Part shown: in pieces, positions 11,410 to 22,010 of the stretch
How the letters are laid out: each line of letters opens with the position of its first letter
How positions within the stretch are numbered: position 1 is the stretch's first letter
Source of the DNA: Pinguiococcus pyrenoidosus
Lineage: Eukaryota; Sar; Pinguiophyceae; Pinguiochrysidales; Pinguiochrysidaceae
DNA: 64,000 nt
NCBI GenBank assembly: GCA_019677205.1
Contig: JAAMXY010000907.1
Span: 52,539 to 116,538, forward strand
Direction of reading: 5' to 3'
Notes under the pieces: generated by a model
What the model was told of the DNA's origin: nothing
The model's database searches: none
The model's input: only the letters and a program-made list of their open reading frames with translations
Position numbers and translations under genes: made by a program

Positions 11410-13064
11410 AGCGTTGGGATTGGCGACGTCACCGGCCGCCTGTGGAAGCTCGTCGCGGACGATTGGGGCTATGGATGCTTGCTGGAGCACCGTCGCCCCT
11501 AAGGACTCGCCCAGCGATTGCACTTCAACCCCCTGCCCATCATCAACCGGCTCGTGACCATCCTCAACCTCGGCCATGTTGTGGTCCACCTCCGTTGCCA
11601 TGGACGCCTCGTCCTTCACTTCTTCGGTGAGATCCGATATCCGCTCAGTGTTCGAGCCATTGTCCTGCTCAGCGGCGTCCTCTCTAAAGCTCGTCTGCAC
11701 AGGAACAGCCCCCGGATCCGACTCCATGACCGTGTCATCGCTCAAGGCCGTGCCCTCCGCACTCGACGCTTCTTGGGTGTCCGTGCTCTTCGCCTCCGCC
11801 GCGTCCGCGTTCTCTGCGCCCTGGTTCTCCCGAAGACTCATGGCTATGGCCAGTGCGATCTGGCTCTCCTCGTCCATGAGCTGCGCCGCGGCCTCCAACG
11901 CTCTGTGCGACCGCGCCGTGCGCGGCCGCCGGTCTCGAGATCGTCTCATCTCTCGTCTGCGGCGTTCAATTGGCGGCAGCCTTGCCGGAGCCTCCGCGCC
12001 TTCCGCGTCATTCTGAGCTGCCTCTTCGGCGGGTCGATTTCCCGGCTCCGCCTCCGCCTCCGCCCCCGCCTCCGCCTCCGCCATGGATCGCCTCATCGCT
12101 TCCATGAGCATCATCTCCTCCATCCGGCGGATGCCTCGTTCGTTCGCACCGAGCCGTTGCAGGAGGGCCTCGAAGCTGCCGCGGCCCGGACCGAGTCTCG
12201 TGGGAGGGTTGTGGTCTGTGGTCGTCCCGGGCGGCGGCGCAGGCGTCTGCATCCGCACCTTGTCCTCCAGCCTCTGCCGATCGGACACGGAGATGGTCTG
12301 CAGGCTGGGCAGCGGCTCCCCCTGACTTGCCTGCACAGTCGGAAGGGACACGGCCGCCGGCTTGACGGCGGCGGCGGCGGGCGGATCGTGCTTGGAGCTT
12401 TCCGCCGCGGCCGTCCTGTCCTCCTTGGCGTCTTCTGCCCGCTCCTTGGGCAGATAGGTCGCGCTGAAACACTCCCGATTACAAAAGGGGCACGCCTTGT
12501 CTTCCCTCGGAGGTTTGACCTGCAGGTAGCACTCGGTGCAGATCGGCTGCTTGCAGCACGTCGTGGTGTTGACCTGCATGGCAGAGAGGGGTCATCATCA
12601 TCGTCGTCGGCACAAGTTGTGGCGTGTGACGCCAATCAGTCTTCCTCCTCCGTCGGAACTTCCGAGAATTTCCTCTGGTTTCGCCTTCCTTTCCACGCGC
12701 TTCAAGCATCGCTTCGCGCCACCTCCCACTTCTCTCATGCCCCACCTCTCTCCATCACTCCTCCGCCGCCTCGATACGCACTCGCATGGCCTCGCAGGAG
12801 AGACGCCAGGCTTGACCCGCTTACCTTGCCGTAGTAGAAGAAGCAGATCGGACACTCGTCGTCGCTGAGAGAGGCCGGCGCGTCAGTGCCTTTCATCCTC
12901 GGCGCAAGCTTGCCATTGAGGATCGCTCGGCGGACGACGCGCACGTCCCAAGAGCAGCTGGGGTATAGGCCAGTAGGGCGACAAAACGCCTCGAGCTGCG
13001 GATCCGGCCTGCCCTGCCTCTTGCCGCCGCGGAGCGGCTGTCCGCGCAGCGCCGAGTTGCCCAT
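10312..13064 (-). CDS. DA2/SIP5-family RING E3 ubiquitin ligase
   Basis: Two exons: 12825..13064 and 10312..12573, 833 residues, with a 251-nt intron inside the RING. The N-terminus MGNSALRG is a consensus N-myristoylation site, as in plant DA2. RPTGLYPSCSWDVRVVRRAI and NGKLAPRM match the conserved region before the RING. The finger uses C71/C74, C86/C87, C92/C95 and C108/C111 (ECPICFFYYGK, CCKQPICTEC, CPFC); I see no zinc-binding His, as expected for this family. DA2 proteins limit organ growth in plants, and SIP5 is linked to Snf1 in yeast. The ~720-residue tail is low in complexity: Ala/Glu-rich, with an Asp-Ala run, and probably disordered. It is divergent from the giant repeat gene. Confidence 0.85.
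11320..11413. repeat. GCGTCG-type repeat coding an Asp-Ala tract
   Basis: On the minus strand, repeated GAC/GAT and GCC/GCT codons give about 15 alternating Asp-Ala (with some Thr/Val) pairs in the tail of the RING protein. The DNA unit is six bases and keeps the frame, so copy number can change without frameshift. Confidence 0.8.
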
Positions 13065-13916
13065 CTGCCTCGCGCGCTCGGGTCACCAAAGTCCACGCGG
13101 GGTCTACAAGCAGGAAATCCGCCCCAGAAAACGAGGATGCGGCGCTCCCCAAGCCTCACCGAAGTCGCAAGATCCCTCAACCGCTCAAAACGGCGAAACT
13201 GCGCGCGGAAAAGCTGCTCAAGCGCGTCGCTTCGCCGGCCTCCGAGCTCGAAACGGGACTCGGGACCTCGAGAAAAGGTGGAGAGCGGCTCGGCGCGTTG
13301 GGATCTGGGCGCGCGCGCAGAACAGCGGTGGACTTCCGCGGCTGCAGCTGAACACCGAAACGAAACAGACTGCCAGCCTCTTCTCCGCCTGTGATTCGCG
13401 CAGCCGCGCAGAATGTACTTTGAAACTAGTAAAACTGACAAGCGCGTGGCTGTGAAAGCCGCGGTGATTGGATCGGAGGATGTACTTTCTCTTTCGCATT
13501 CTGCAAGGCTTGATCATAAAGCCGAATTGGCCCCGCAAGGAATTTGCCGCGCTGATCACGCGTATGATGCGGGAAGATGAAGACAGCTGGAAATCTCGAA
13601 ATCCAAGATGCTCGGGCGGCTTCGATTTCCACGGAAACGCACAGCACGGCCGCAAGGAAAAATTCATTGACCGCCAGCAGAGTTCCGAAACGAACTGGGT
13701 TGACCGGTCTGAATGTCTGAATCTCAGTGATCAACTCAACAACACAAGCCGCGATCTCCAGCATCTCCGGAGCCTTCCGGAGCGCGAGGCATGCGGATTC
13801 TGCGGCGTTCGGCGGAAAGAAGACGGCGTGTTCGGATTGGATCTTCGTGTTCTGCGGGTCTGTTTTCAATATCTAGAAGTTCAGATATCCGGGATAGAGA
13901 TGTGAATTCTGCTGAG
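13065..13916. other. Divergent intergenic region, RING and giant repeat genes
   Basis: About 850 nt between the starts of two divergent genes. The frame of the giant gene is open back to an ATG at 13791, but the composition there is less GC-rich than in the gene. Other frames are short and without motifs. I take it as promoter and 5' UTR sequence. Confidence 0.5.
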
Positions 13917-16900
13917 ATGAAATCATCAACGTACATCATCTTGCTCACGCTCTCCTATTCCCTTCCAAGAACTTTGTCGCTGACAGAATCCATCAGCTGT
14001 CCGGCACTTTTGGATTCCCGCAGACCCCCAAACGCGGCTTCGGTCATTCTCGCGCGCTCTGCTGCTCTGCGCTGCGCGCTTGTCCCAGGCAGCGGCCGGG
14101 CGTTTCTGGCGCCCATGGCGGCCGAGGCGAAGAGCGCCGGCGAGCACGCCCGCATGAACTCGGAGGAGCGCTACGCTTTGGAGCAGAAGACGTTGAGTTT
14201 GGGCCGCTTGGGACTTTGGGAAGCGTCGTCTCGCGACTTGGACGAAGACGACGAGGATGAGCGCTTTCTCAAGGGAGCGTCGACGCGCGTCCAGCGCGCC
14301 AAGCTCGACGGCACTGCGGACCAAAAGGACCTGGACGTCCATCTGCGGAGAGGCAGCTTCGAGACGCACCAGCTGCGGTTTGCCGAAGACGAAGGCCCCG
14401 CGCCACGGAAGTCGCCGGCGAGAGGCGCTGGCGACGCGCCACGAGCCCCGGATGCTCCCGTGGCGGCTGCGGCGCCGCGCTCGGCGCCGGACGCGCGCAG
14501 AGAGGTCCTCACCGCGCTCATGCGTTGGCGGGAGCACGCCCGGGCGCAGCCGTTTGATGCCATGGACGAGCTGCGCCGCCTGCAAGTGATGGTGTGGAGG
14601 GGCGGGCACACGCGGACGACGCTGGAGAGGGCCGTGTTCCGCTTGCACAACTTCTTCGCGCGCGGAGAGGGCGTCACGCTCACGCTGATCGACGGACGCG
14701 ACGAGAAGCGCTTCAAGTTCTACATCAAGGACATCCCGGGCCTGCGCGGCCTGGAGCTGGAGTGGGCCAAAAGGGGCCTTCTGAGGAGGGGGGCGCCGTG
14801 GAGGTTCTCGCTCATGGAGCTCGCCGATGTCCAGCTGATGACCGACGCGAGGGGCCAGTACCGCCTGGTGCGCGTCACCGGCCGGAAGCTGCTGCACAAC
14901 ACCAGGCTGCTGTACGACCAGCAGCTGGAGCCGCGCCAGGCGGGTCGGATGGACTCGGAGATGGATCGCAAGCGCGAGGCGCAGGGGCTGGTGTCCACCG
15001 TCTTCTTCCGCGCCGACACCGACGCGGCCGCCAAGATCCTGTACGACGGCTTCCGCGCGCTGCTCTTCGAGTTCCTCATCATCGCGTTCCCGCGCTCCGT
15101 GCGGCTCAACTACGACCATCTTCGGCTCACGTCGATCCTCGAGGAGGACGAGCAGTTCGCGGATCGCCTCTTCGCTGCGGACAGGAGGTTCCGCTACGAG
15201 AACATGCCCGGCGAGCAGGTGAAGGAGGGCGACGGCGACGGGGGCGCCAGTGACACGTCGTCGCAGTTCTGGAGGGAGACCTACCTCACGCTCCGTGACC
15301 AGGTCCTGGCGGAACCCTACGCCGGCGCCGGCGGCGCCGACGGCGCCGGTGGCGCCGGTGGCGGAGCCCCGCATGCGGAGCGCCAGCTGGAGACGACCAG
15401 CCGGATTCACCTCAGCCAGTTCCCCTTCCCCGGCGCGTTCGTGTACGCGGGCCCCAAGCTGGGCTTCACCAACTTCTCGCGGCAGGGCGAGCCCCCCGCG
15501 CACCCGTACTTTGGCCGGGCAGTGGGCACGGGACCGGATGGGCGGCCGATCTACCTGGCCGCCATGCCCCGGGTGCGCGATCCGCGCGCGCGGGCGGCCA
15601 GCGAGGATGGCACCATGCAGCTGCTCGGGGCCAGCACCGCGGGCGAACCCCTGCTGGTGTCCCCCTACACCGGCTCGCTCTTCCAGCTCGACACCGACGG
15701 CAAGCCAAAGCTCGTGGAGGACGGGGAGTTCCACCGCGTCGTCGCCTTCGGGGCCGATGGTCGGCCCATCTACATCTCGGAATCCACCGAGCCTGCGGGA
15801 GAGCTAGAATCCAACACCGGGCCCATGCCGGCGCCGGCGCCGGTCGCCAACGAGCCCAAGCCAGCGCTGACGCTGTCGGAGGAGACCGTGTACGTCTTCG
15901 GGGAGACGTCGCCCTTCTTCAGCTTTGACGACAACGAGCGTCCCTTCTTCGTGGCTCCCGAGGACGTCCGAGAGCTGCCGCGCGTGCCTCGGGACAACTC
16001 CGCCTTCACGGCCGCGGTGACCAAGTATGGCCACGTCGTGGGGATGGACCCCGCCGGCCGGCCCGTCTTCCTCGCCAATTCGAGGCAGCACGGCGACGAG
16101 CAGCTGCGGGCCGAGTTCCTCGACAATGAGAAGGGCGGCGCCAATCTGGTCGGCATCAACGAGGTCGGGGAGGCCATCTACGTGCTGAACGGATCCTCGT
16201 CCGTTGTCAAGATCAATACGGAAGGCAATCCCGTCTTCGTTCGGCCGCGGGACCTCCACACCACCATTGCCGTCGGCGCGGATGGCGAGCCCATCTACAT
16301 CAGCGACCTTGCCGAGGGGGACGACGCGCTGGTTGGGCCGGACGGCGGCCGGATCGAGAAGAAGGAGGGCCAGCTGCGCATTCCCGGATTCGGGGAGAAT
16401 GGCCACCCCCTCTACGTGTTTGGGTTGCCGACGCCGGTGTTCAGCATGACCCCGTCCGGCCCGGCCTTCCTTGCCGAGGAGCACCTCGCCCCGATGGAGC
16501 TGTCGCACTTCAGATCGCGGGAGCTGCGGAGCGCCAGGACCTTCGGCTTTGGCGATCCCGTGGGCAAGGACGCGCAGGGGAACTTTGCGTTCCTCGCGGA
16601 GAACTCCCAGCACGGCCTGAAGAACCCGGCCCAGGAACTGTCGGATGATGCGGCGAATGCGCAGCTGATCGGCATCAGTCCGGAGGGAGAGCTGCTCTAC
16701 CTGACCGAGGGCTCCGGCTCCATCATTCGCATCGACGCGGACGGCAACCCCGCCTTCGTGGACGCGTCCGTGTACAACACGATGGTCGGCATCGGACTGG
16801 ACAGCAAGCCCATCTACATCACCACCGAGCTCTACGGCTCGGAGCAGATCGAGGCGGACGGCACGTTCGTCCCGACGCCCGAGCAGCCGAACTGCTTCGT

Positions 16901-19443
16901 GGGAGCCGGTCCCGCTGGCGAGCCCCTCTACGTCTTCGGCCTCCCGGGGCCATACTTCCACATGGGCAAGACCGGCCGGCCCGTCTTCATCGACGCCGAC
17001 GAAGTCCAGCCCCTCGACAACGCGGCTGCGACAGGCATCAAGCGAAGAGTCAGCGACCTCTTCGGCGCCGAGGTCGGCGTGGACAGCAACGGCGACCCCG
17101 TCTTCTCCGCCAGCAGGACGTACCACGGCCTGAAGAAGTCGCCGCTGGAGCTCGAGGAAGCGGCCTCGAACGCCAGGCTTGTGGGCATCACGACGGAGGG
17201 AGACGCCATATACCTGACCAAGGGCTCGGGCATGCTGGTCAAGCTGCTTCCCTCCGGGGAGCTCAAGGAGATCGGGCCGGCCGACTACAACAAGTTCATC
17301 GGGCTCGGCATCGACGGCACGCCCATCTATCTGTCGGAGAATGCCGCCGGCCTCCCGAAGATCATGCGCAATGGGACCGAGATGGACGTCCCCGCGGACA
17401 GCAGCCGGATGATCGCGGCTGGTCCCTTCGGTGGGCCCGTCTTCCTCTTCGGCGCCCCCGGGCGATACTTCGCGCTGGGCACGGGAGGGACGCCAATCTT
17501 CTGCCCGGCGGATCAGCCCCGGCAGTTGGTGGGGCAGAAGCCGCCCAAGCATGCCCGCTTCGGCGAGGCCGTCGCGCAGGACGCCCAGGGCAGGTTCCTG
17601 TACCTCGCGGCCAGTGGCCGTCACAGCAAGTTCATGAACCAGGCCGGCAAGCTGAAGGCGCTGGACATCGCATCCGGAAACGCGATGCTGGTCGGCGTGG
17701 GAACGAACAACGATGCGATCTACATGACGCGCGACGCCGGCCTGTTCGTGAAGCTGGACAAGGAGGGCGGTCCGCAGATCATCGGCGAGGAGGAGATGCA
17801 TCGCATGATCGCGACGGGCGTCGATGGCAAGCCCGTGTACATCTCCCGAAGCGCGGATGGCGCGCCCGAGATCCTCGTGAACGGGCAGATGGTCCCGACG
17901 CCCTCCGATGTGCGCTGTCGCCTCGGGTCGGGGCCGGACGGAGAGCCGCGGTACCTGCACGGCCTCGTCACGGAGTACTTCAGCTTGGACTCTCGGGGGC
18001 TGCCGATCTTCCTGCCCCCCGAAGAGGTGGTGCCGCTCAACGAGCTCACGCAGCAGGAAGAAGACGAGGTGCTCGCTCGAGCAAGACGCGACCACGTGCG
18101 GAACATGATGCAGAATGCGGGAAGGCAGAACCCGAACGCTGGCAAGATGCCCGTCGGTGTCGGGAAGGATGGACAGCTGGTGTACGGCACTGCCGCTGCG
18201 CGCCAAGCGTCGCAAGCGCCTCCCGAGGACGGCGGACCGGTGCTCAAGACGGAGGATTCCTTCGACTACTACGACTTCGACTACAGCGAGTTCGTGCGGC
18301 CGAACGTGCCGGTGCTGTCGCAGTTCTACCAGTTCAAGGGGAGCACGAAGGACTTCGGCGGACGCCGGAAGGCGGATCGCGGGGATACTTGGTGGTGGAA
18401 CACGCACGGCACGGCGTCCGACCAGCCGCGGCTGGAGCCGCAGAAGCCGTCTCATCGCCACAAGCGGAGCGACTCCTGGTGGTTCAAGCGGCGCGGCCAC
18501 ACGCAGACGGAGGAGAGGAAGCAAGCCCCCGCCCCTCCGAAGCGAGAGCCGGGGAAGCTGTCGGCGAGCGTGCGGGAGAAGTTCAGCCGTGGCGGGACGC
18601 CCGGGGCCAAGCAGAACCTGTGGCCTTTCTTCGCGGCGATGGGCGTGTCGCGGAAGAAGCTAGACGAGAAGGAAGAAGAGCCGGTCAGGAAGCCGAAGGT
18701 CCCCATCTTCGCAGACGTGCCGCAGGAGCAGGAGCCCGAGATGCAGCAGATCGGCACCGACGACTTCAAGAGCGTGCGATCGGCCTGGGAGCATCGCGCC
18801 AAGTCGGAGAGGGAAAGGCGGTCCAAGCCCCAGCCAAGGACCCGGCGGGCGACGACGGCGCACGAGAGCGGATCGGCCATTTCGGCGGAGTTCCGACGAG
18901 CCTCGAGCTACGAATCCCGCCAGGAGCCGGAAAACATGGCACAGGTATGCGTGAAAGGCGAGGATCGGTCGTTGCCTTTCAACTTGCGAGATGTCGTGCG
19001 GTTTGAAGTTTATACTGTGCATGTCTGATCCATGTCTGATCCATGTCTGACTCATTTCCTCGCCTTCCCTTTCCAGATGGAGGAAATGCTTCGACAGGAG
19101 AGTGTCCAGATGGAAGAAGAGGAGGAGGGCATGTCCGAGGAGCTCTTCGAGGCCTGCATTCGCTCAGGGATTTCCCCTTCCGTCCGCAGCGTGCTGGAAG
19201 AAAACGGCATTCGCGACCTGGAGACGCTGCAGCACATGTCTCTGGACACGCTCGGTGCGCTGCCTCTTCTCAGGTAACAAAAGAGGACACGATCTCGTCG
19301 CTGGTTGCATGCGCATGGGCGCGTTTCCTTCTCCAAATCCAGCAAGGTGCTCATCCGTGCTCTCTGTCCCTATCCCTGTCCCTTTCCGTAGCGCCGATCG
19401 GCAGCGGCTGTGGAACATGGCCCAGCGAAGTAGGCGCATGTAG
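13917..19443 (+). CDS. Giant protein with five ~170-residue repeats and a SAM-like tail
   Basis: Not recognised. Exons 13917..18944, 19077..19273 and 19392..19443 give about 1,758 residues. The start is uncertain: ATG at 13917 would give a hydrophobic signal-like leader, 14115 (MAAEAKSAGEH) a cytosolic start. Residues about 230-460 form a mixed domain with VFFRADTDAAAKILYDGF, which resembles the end of a PH-like fold. Five tandem repeats follow, each beginning VGxDxxGxP(V/I)(F/Y)L and ending in a variant of FGLPGPYFxMxxxGxPIF; spacings are 172, 174, 171 and 166 residues. Inside each unit the short motif G-x-P-(I/V)-(Y/F) recurs several times, as in beta-propeller blades. Then come a disordered Lys/Arg-rich stretch with repeated DTWWWN/DSWWFK motifs, a Glu-rich linker and a SAM-like helical end (LFEACIRSGISPSVRSVLEE). 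A structural or cytoskeletal scaffold is possible but not shown. Confidence 0.8.
15522..18040 (+). repeat. Five tandem ~515-nt coding repeats
   Basis: Unit starts, judged by the VG/VA of the leading motif, are at 15522, 16038, 16560, 17073 and 17571. Lengths of 516, 522, 513 and 498 nt are all multiples of three. Units are diverged in sequence, so this is an old protein-level repeat and not recent DNA amplification. Confidence 0.85.
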
Positions 19444-19600
19444 AGTTACAAAGTACGATTACGCAAAGCGTTCCGACGATTCTGCCGTAGAAGTCGCCTT
19501 TTCCGAAGCGCACCATTGTATGTAGTTCGCAGGGGAGGGAGCAAAAAGTGAACGCGAGATTCGAAGATCGAGAGGCTTCAAAGGAAACGCTATCATATCT

Positions 19601-19636
19601 TTGTACAAAGCCACGTTGTACAAAGCCACGTTGTAC
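19601..19636. repeat. 15-bp tandem repeat
   Basis: TTGTACAAAGCCACG occurs twice head-to-tail, followed by a partial third copy, in the 3' flank between the giant gene and the convergent PsbQ-like gene. Each unit contains the palindrome TTGTACAA. Function unknown. Confidence 0.8.
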
Positions 19637-19735
19637 ATTCAACGGCACGAGGGAATCCTTCGTCCCCCGCCCCATCAGCTAGCTTGTCGATTTGTGGCTT
19701 TTTGGGGGGTTCTGCCCTTGTGCCGTTCGTCTTTC

Positions 19736-20371
19736 CTATCGACGCTCCGGCAGGAGCTTGAGCCACGACGCATACGCGGAATCTGCCTTGGCCATCTGCG
19801 TCTTGGCAGCCTCCACGTTCTTGCGCCCGATATCCAGATACGCAGCATTGATCGCTGCAAAGATGTCCTCCGGCAGCTGCGCGACCTCCTTGTACGTGAA
19901 GGTGCCGCCGGTGTAGTCGAACTTGGCGATGCCGTTGTCCCGCACCAAGATGTCCCCGCCCGAGAGGGTCTTGGCCACCTCGCGCATGCCCCCCTTGATG
20001 TTGCCCATGCTGAGTGCCAGCACGCTCTGCGCATCCCGAAGGTCCTTGGCCTTGCCCTTCTCCAGCGCCGCATTCACCGTGCTGGAGATTCGCTCGTACT
20101 CCCCGCAGACCTTGCGCTGCAGCTCCACCGCCCTGGCCTCGGCGTCGAACACCGCCTTCCCCGCCGTCTCCCCCGCCTCCGGGGTGCGTTGCGCATCCTG
20201 GATCTGCATCCTCGGCGCCGCGCCATAGGCGCCCAGCGCCGGGGTGACGCCCTGCAGGCCGAGGCCTGCCGAGAACGCCGCTCCCAGGGCCGCTCGGCGG
20301 CTCATGGGCGTCCAGCCTGCCGCCAGCACGGGCAGAGCGAGGGCGGCAAGGACATGCGGGACGCGAGACAT
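19736..20371 (-). CDS. Thylakoid-lumen PsbQ/Psb31-like PSII extrinsic protein
   Basis: Single exon, 211 residues from the ATG at 20371; an in-frame Met 15 codons upstream (20416) would put polar residues before the signal peptide, so I prefer the later start. The leader has three parts: an ER signal peptide ending AAGWTP, a very short transit region, and a twin-arginine signal (SRRAALGAAFSAG, Arg25-Arg26) with a lumenal cleavage site after TPALGA. This routes the protein through the complex plastid into the thylakoid lumen by the Tat pathway. The mature part of about 165 residues is helical and has a central DNGIAKFDYTGGTFTYKEV segment followed by two more helices, in keeping with a PsbQ/Psb31 four-helix bundle that stabilises the oxygen-evolving complex. 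The family call is inferred from size, targeting and pattern. Confidence 0.7.
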   Translation of the reverse strand: MSRVPHVLAALALPVLAAGWTPMSRRAALGAAFSAGLGLQGVTPALGAYGAAPRMQIQDAQRTPEAGETAGKAVFDAEARAVELQRKVCGEYERISSTVNAALEKGKAKDLRDAQSVLALSMGNIKGGMREVAKTLSGGDILVRDNGIAKFDYTGGTFTYKEVAQLPEDIFAAINAAYLDIGRKNVEAAKTQMAKADSAYASWLKLLPERR

Positions 20372-20561
20372 GCTTTCAGCGGCGCTCGAGTGAGAGACTT
20401 GCGAGAGTTTCTTCAAAGCGGCGTTGTTGAAGCGCTGTGGATTTGCGCAGGATCGAAACGGACGCGGCCGGCAGCGGCGAATCTTCGGAGAGGCGGAGAC
20501 TCTGGCGCTGGGAATCTCAAGGACGAGGCGACGTTCGTCTTGGGGCGAGCGCCCTTCTAGT

Positions 20562-21550
20562 CTAGATTACGTCTTTCGCCATCAAGATCGGTTGGAAAGC
20601 TGCTGACGGCGGGTCGTGCGCCCACTTGTCGTCGCCGAAGTGCACGTGCAGCACGGCTCCTCCGGACACGCTCACTGCCGGATACACTGTCCCGGAGACT
20701 CTGGACACGTCGCACCCCCCCAGGTGCTCTCCATTGAGAAAGAACTGCAGCATCGGGAAGTCGCTCAGCTGCACCGCAATCCCCACGACGTCTCCCTCCT
20801 TCAGCTGCTGCAGCGCTGGCGCATAAAGCACGCAAGACTCCACCACCCATCCTAGGATGGTTTGACGTCGACGTCAGAGCCTCTGCCTCTCTCGCTGCCT
20901 TGTCCTGGAGCCCTCTGAGTCACCAAGCTTGATCACAAGCATGGGCTTTGGATGCCTCCCCCCAAAGCATCTTTCTTCGGTGGATGCTGCACAAGACGAA
21001 CCTTTTCGCGGCCCTTGCTTGTCATCGTCCACGGAGGGCAGATGGCGATCGAGCAGCGCTCCGCTGAGCGTTTCCGTCACGCCGATCCGACACAAGGCGA
21101 CGGGCGTCTCCGCCTCTTTCCCCTCGTGGCTGTCTGCCGCAAAAGGAGAGTCATCCACGTCTCCCTCCGGCAAAGGCAGCTTGGAGATCTCCACTTCCCA
21201 ATACGATCGGTCCTACCATCGAGGGTTTGAAGGCGTTTCTTCTCGGGTTCCGGGGCATTTTCCATCGCATTCGCATGGCAGAAGCTCCGGTCTGCTGAGG
21301 ACGCACCTGGTCGATCGGAGCAGTGCTCAAGATGGCTCCAACGCCGCTCACTTTTCCCGAACGCGCTTCGAGGCTGAGCGAAGAAGCGGTGCACAGCTGT
21401 AGAAAACGCGCATTTCTGGCCCAGTTGCCAACCCAGTTACCTCACTTTCGGCCCCTTCCGCCTGTCGGACAGCGTCATAGTGGGGGTCTCATTCTCTGCG
21501 AGAGAATCTGCCGCCGCTAAGCCCGCGTCGGTACCCAGGCAGCAACCCAT
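20562..21550 (-). CDS. Small lipid-anchored SPRY-domain protein
   Basis: Four exons: 21446..21550, 21307..21396, 20924..21212 and 20562..20851, 257 residues; the introns are 49, 94 and 72 nt. The first is very short but GT-AG with matching phase. The N-terminus MGCCLG is a dual myristoylation/palmitoylation signature. The SPRY/B30.2 core runs from GVGAILSTAPIDQ and SYWEVEISKLPLPEGD through CRIGVTE, GDVVGIAVQLSD and MLQFFLNGEHLGG to YPAVSVSGGAV. SPRY domains are binding modules (Ash2, RanBPM, SPSB) with no catalysis; no second domain is present. An acidic insert, DSPFAADSHEGKEAE, widens the first half. An in-frame upstream Met at 21682 would hide the lipidation site. It probably acts as a membrane-bound adaptor, which is inference. 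Confidence 0.75.
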
Positions 21551-22010
21551 ACTGGGCCAGGAAGCGATGAACGCCGCAACGCTGGGCTCGCGGCCCCCGG
21601 AGCTCCGCTGGCGCTCGAACGAGGTGGAGTACAGATACGAAGGTGGAGGAGAAACGCCAGGGATGAGAGGCCAAAGACCCAAACGATGGATCTCGAACGG
21701 TGGAACTGGCGGGAAAATCGAGGATCCTACCTCTCATGTCCTATCTAACAGCTATATAAAGTAATATAATATTTGAATGGTTCACATCAACTCTAATAAA
21801 ATCATACTTTTGGGGGAATTTTATAATGTAGGATTACCGCAAGATGGCCTTGCAGCCAATCACGTGCCACGGATCGGCAACGAAGAACCTCGGGCTTCCG
21901 TTGTTCTTTTCATCCCTCCGTCCGCCGCCGCCGGAAACCCTCTCTTTTCGTGTATCCGAAGGCACTTCAGCAGCTGTCACCGCACTCGAGAAAAGCGCCG
22001 TTCCTGTAGG
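21551..22010. promoter_or_regulatory. Divergent promoter region, SPRY and TPR genes
   Basis: About 460 nt between two divergent starts. It contains an AT-rich patch, CTATATAAAGTAATATAA, near 21751-21775 in otherwise GC-rich DNA. It resembles a TATA element but is about 240 nt upstream of the TPR start codon, so its use is unproven. Confidence 0.3.

Noticed and set aside
11518-12834. 438-codon plus-strand frame
   Set aside because: Antisense of the RING gene; Arg/Leu/Pro-rich without motif.
13926-15734. 602-codon minus-strand frame
   Set aside because: Antisense of the N-terminal part of the giant gene, no motif.
15804-18524. 906-codon open frame on the minus strand
   Set aside because: It lies wholly opposite the repeat gene; its content is His/Arg/Val-rich with no motif, as expected for the antisense of GC-rich codons. 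The plus frame has regular repeats and splice-consistent ends.
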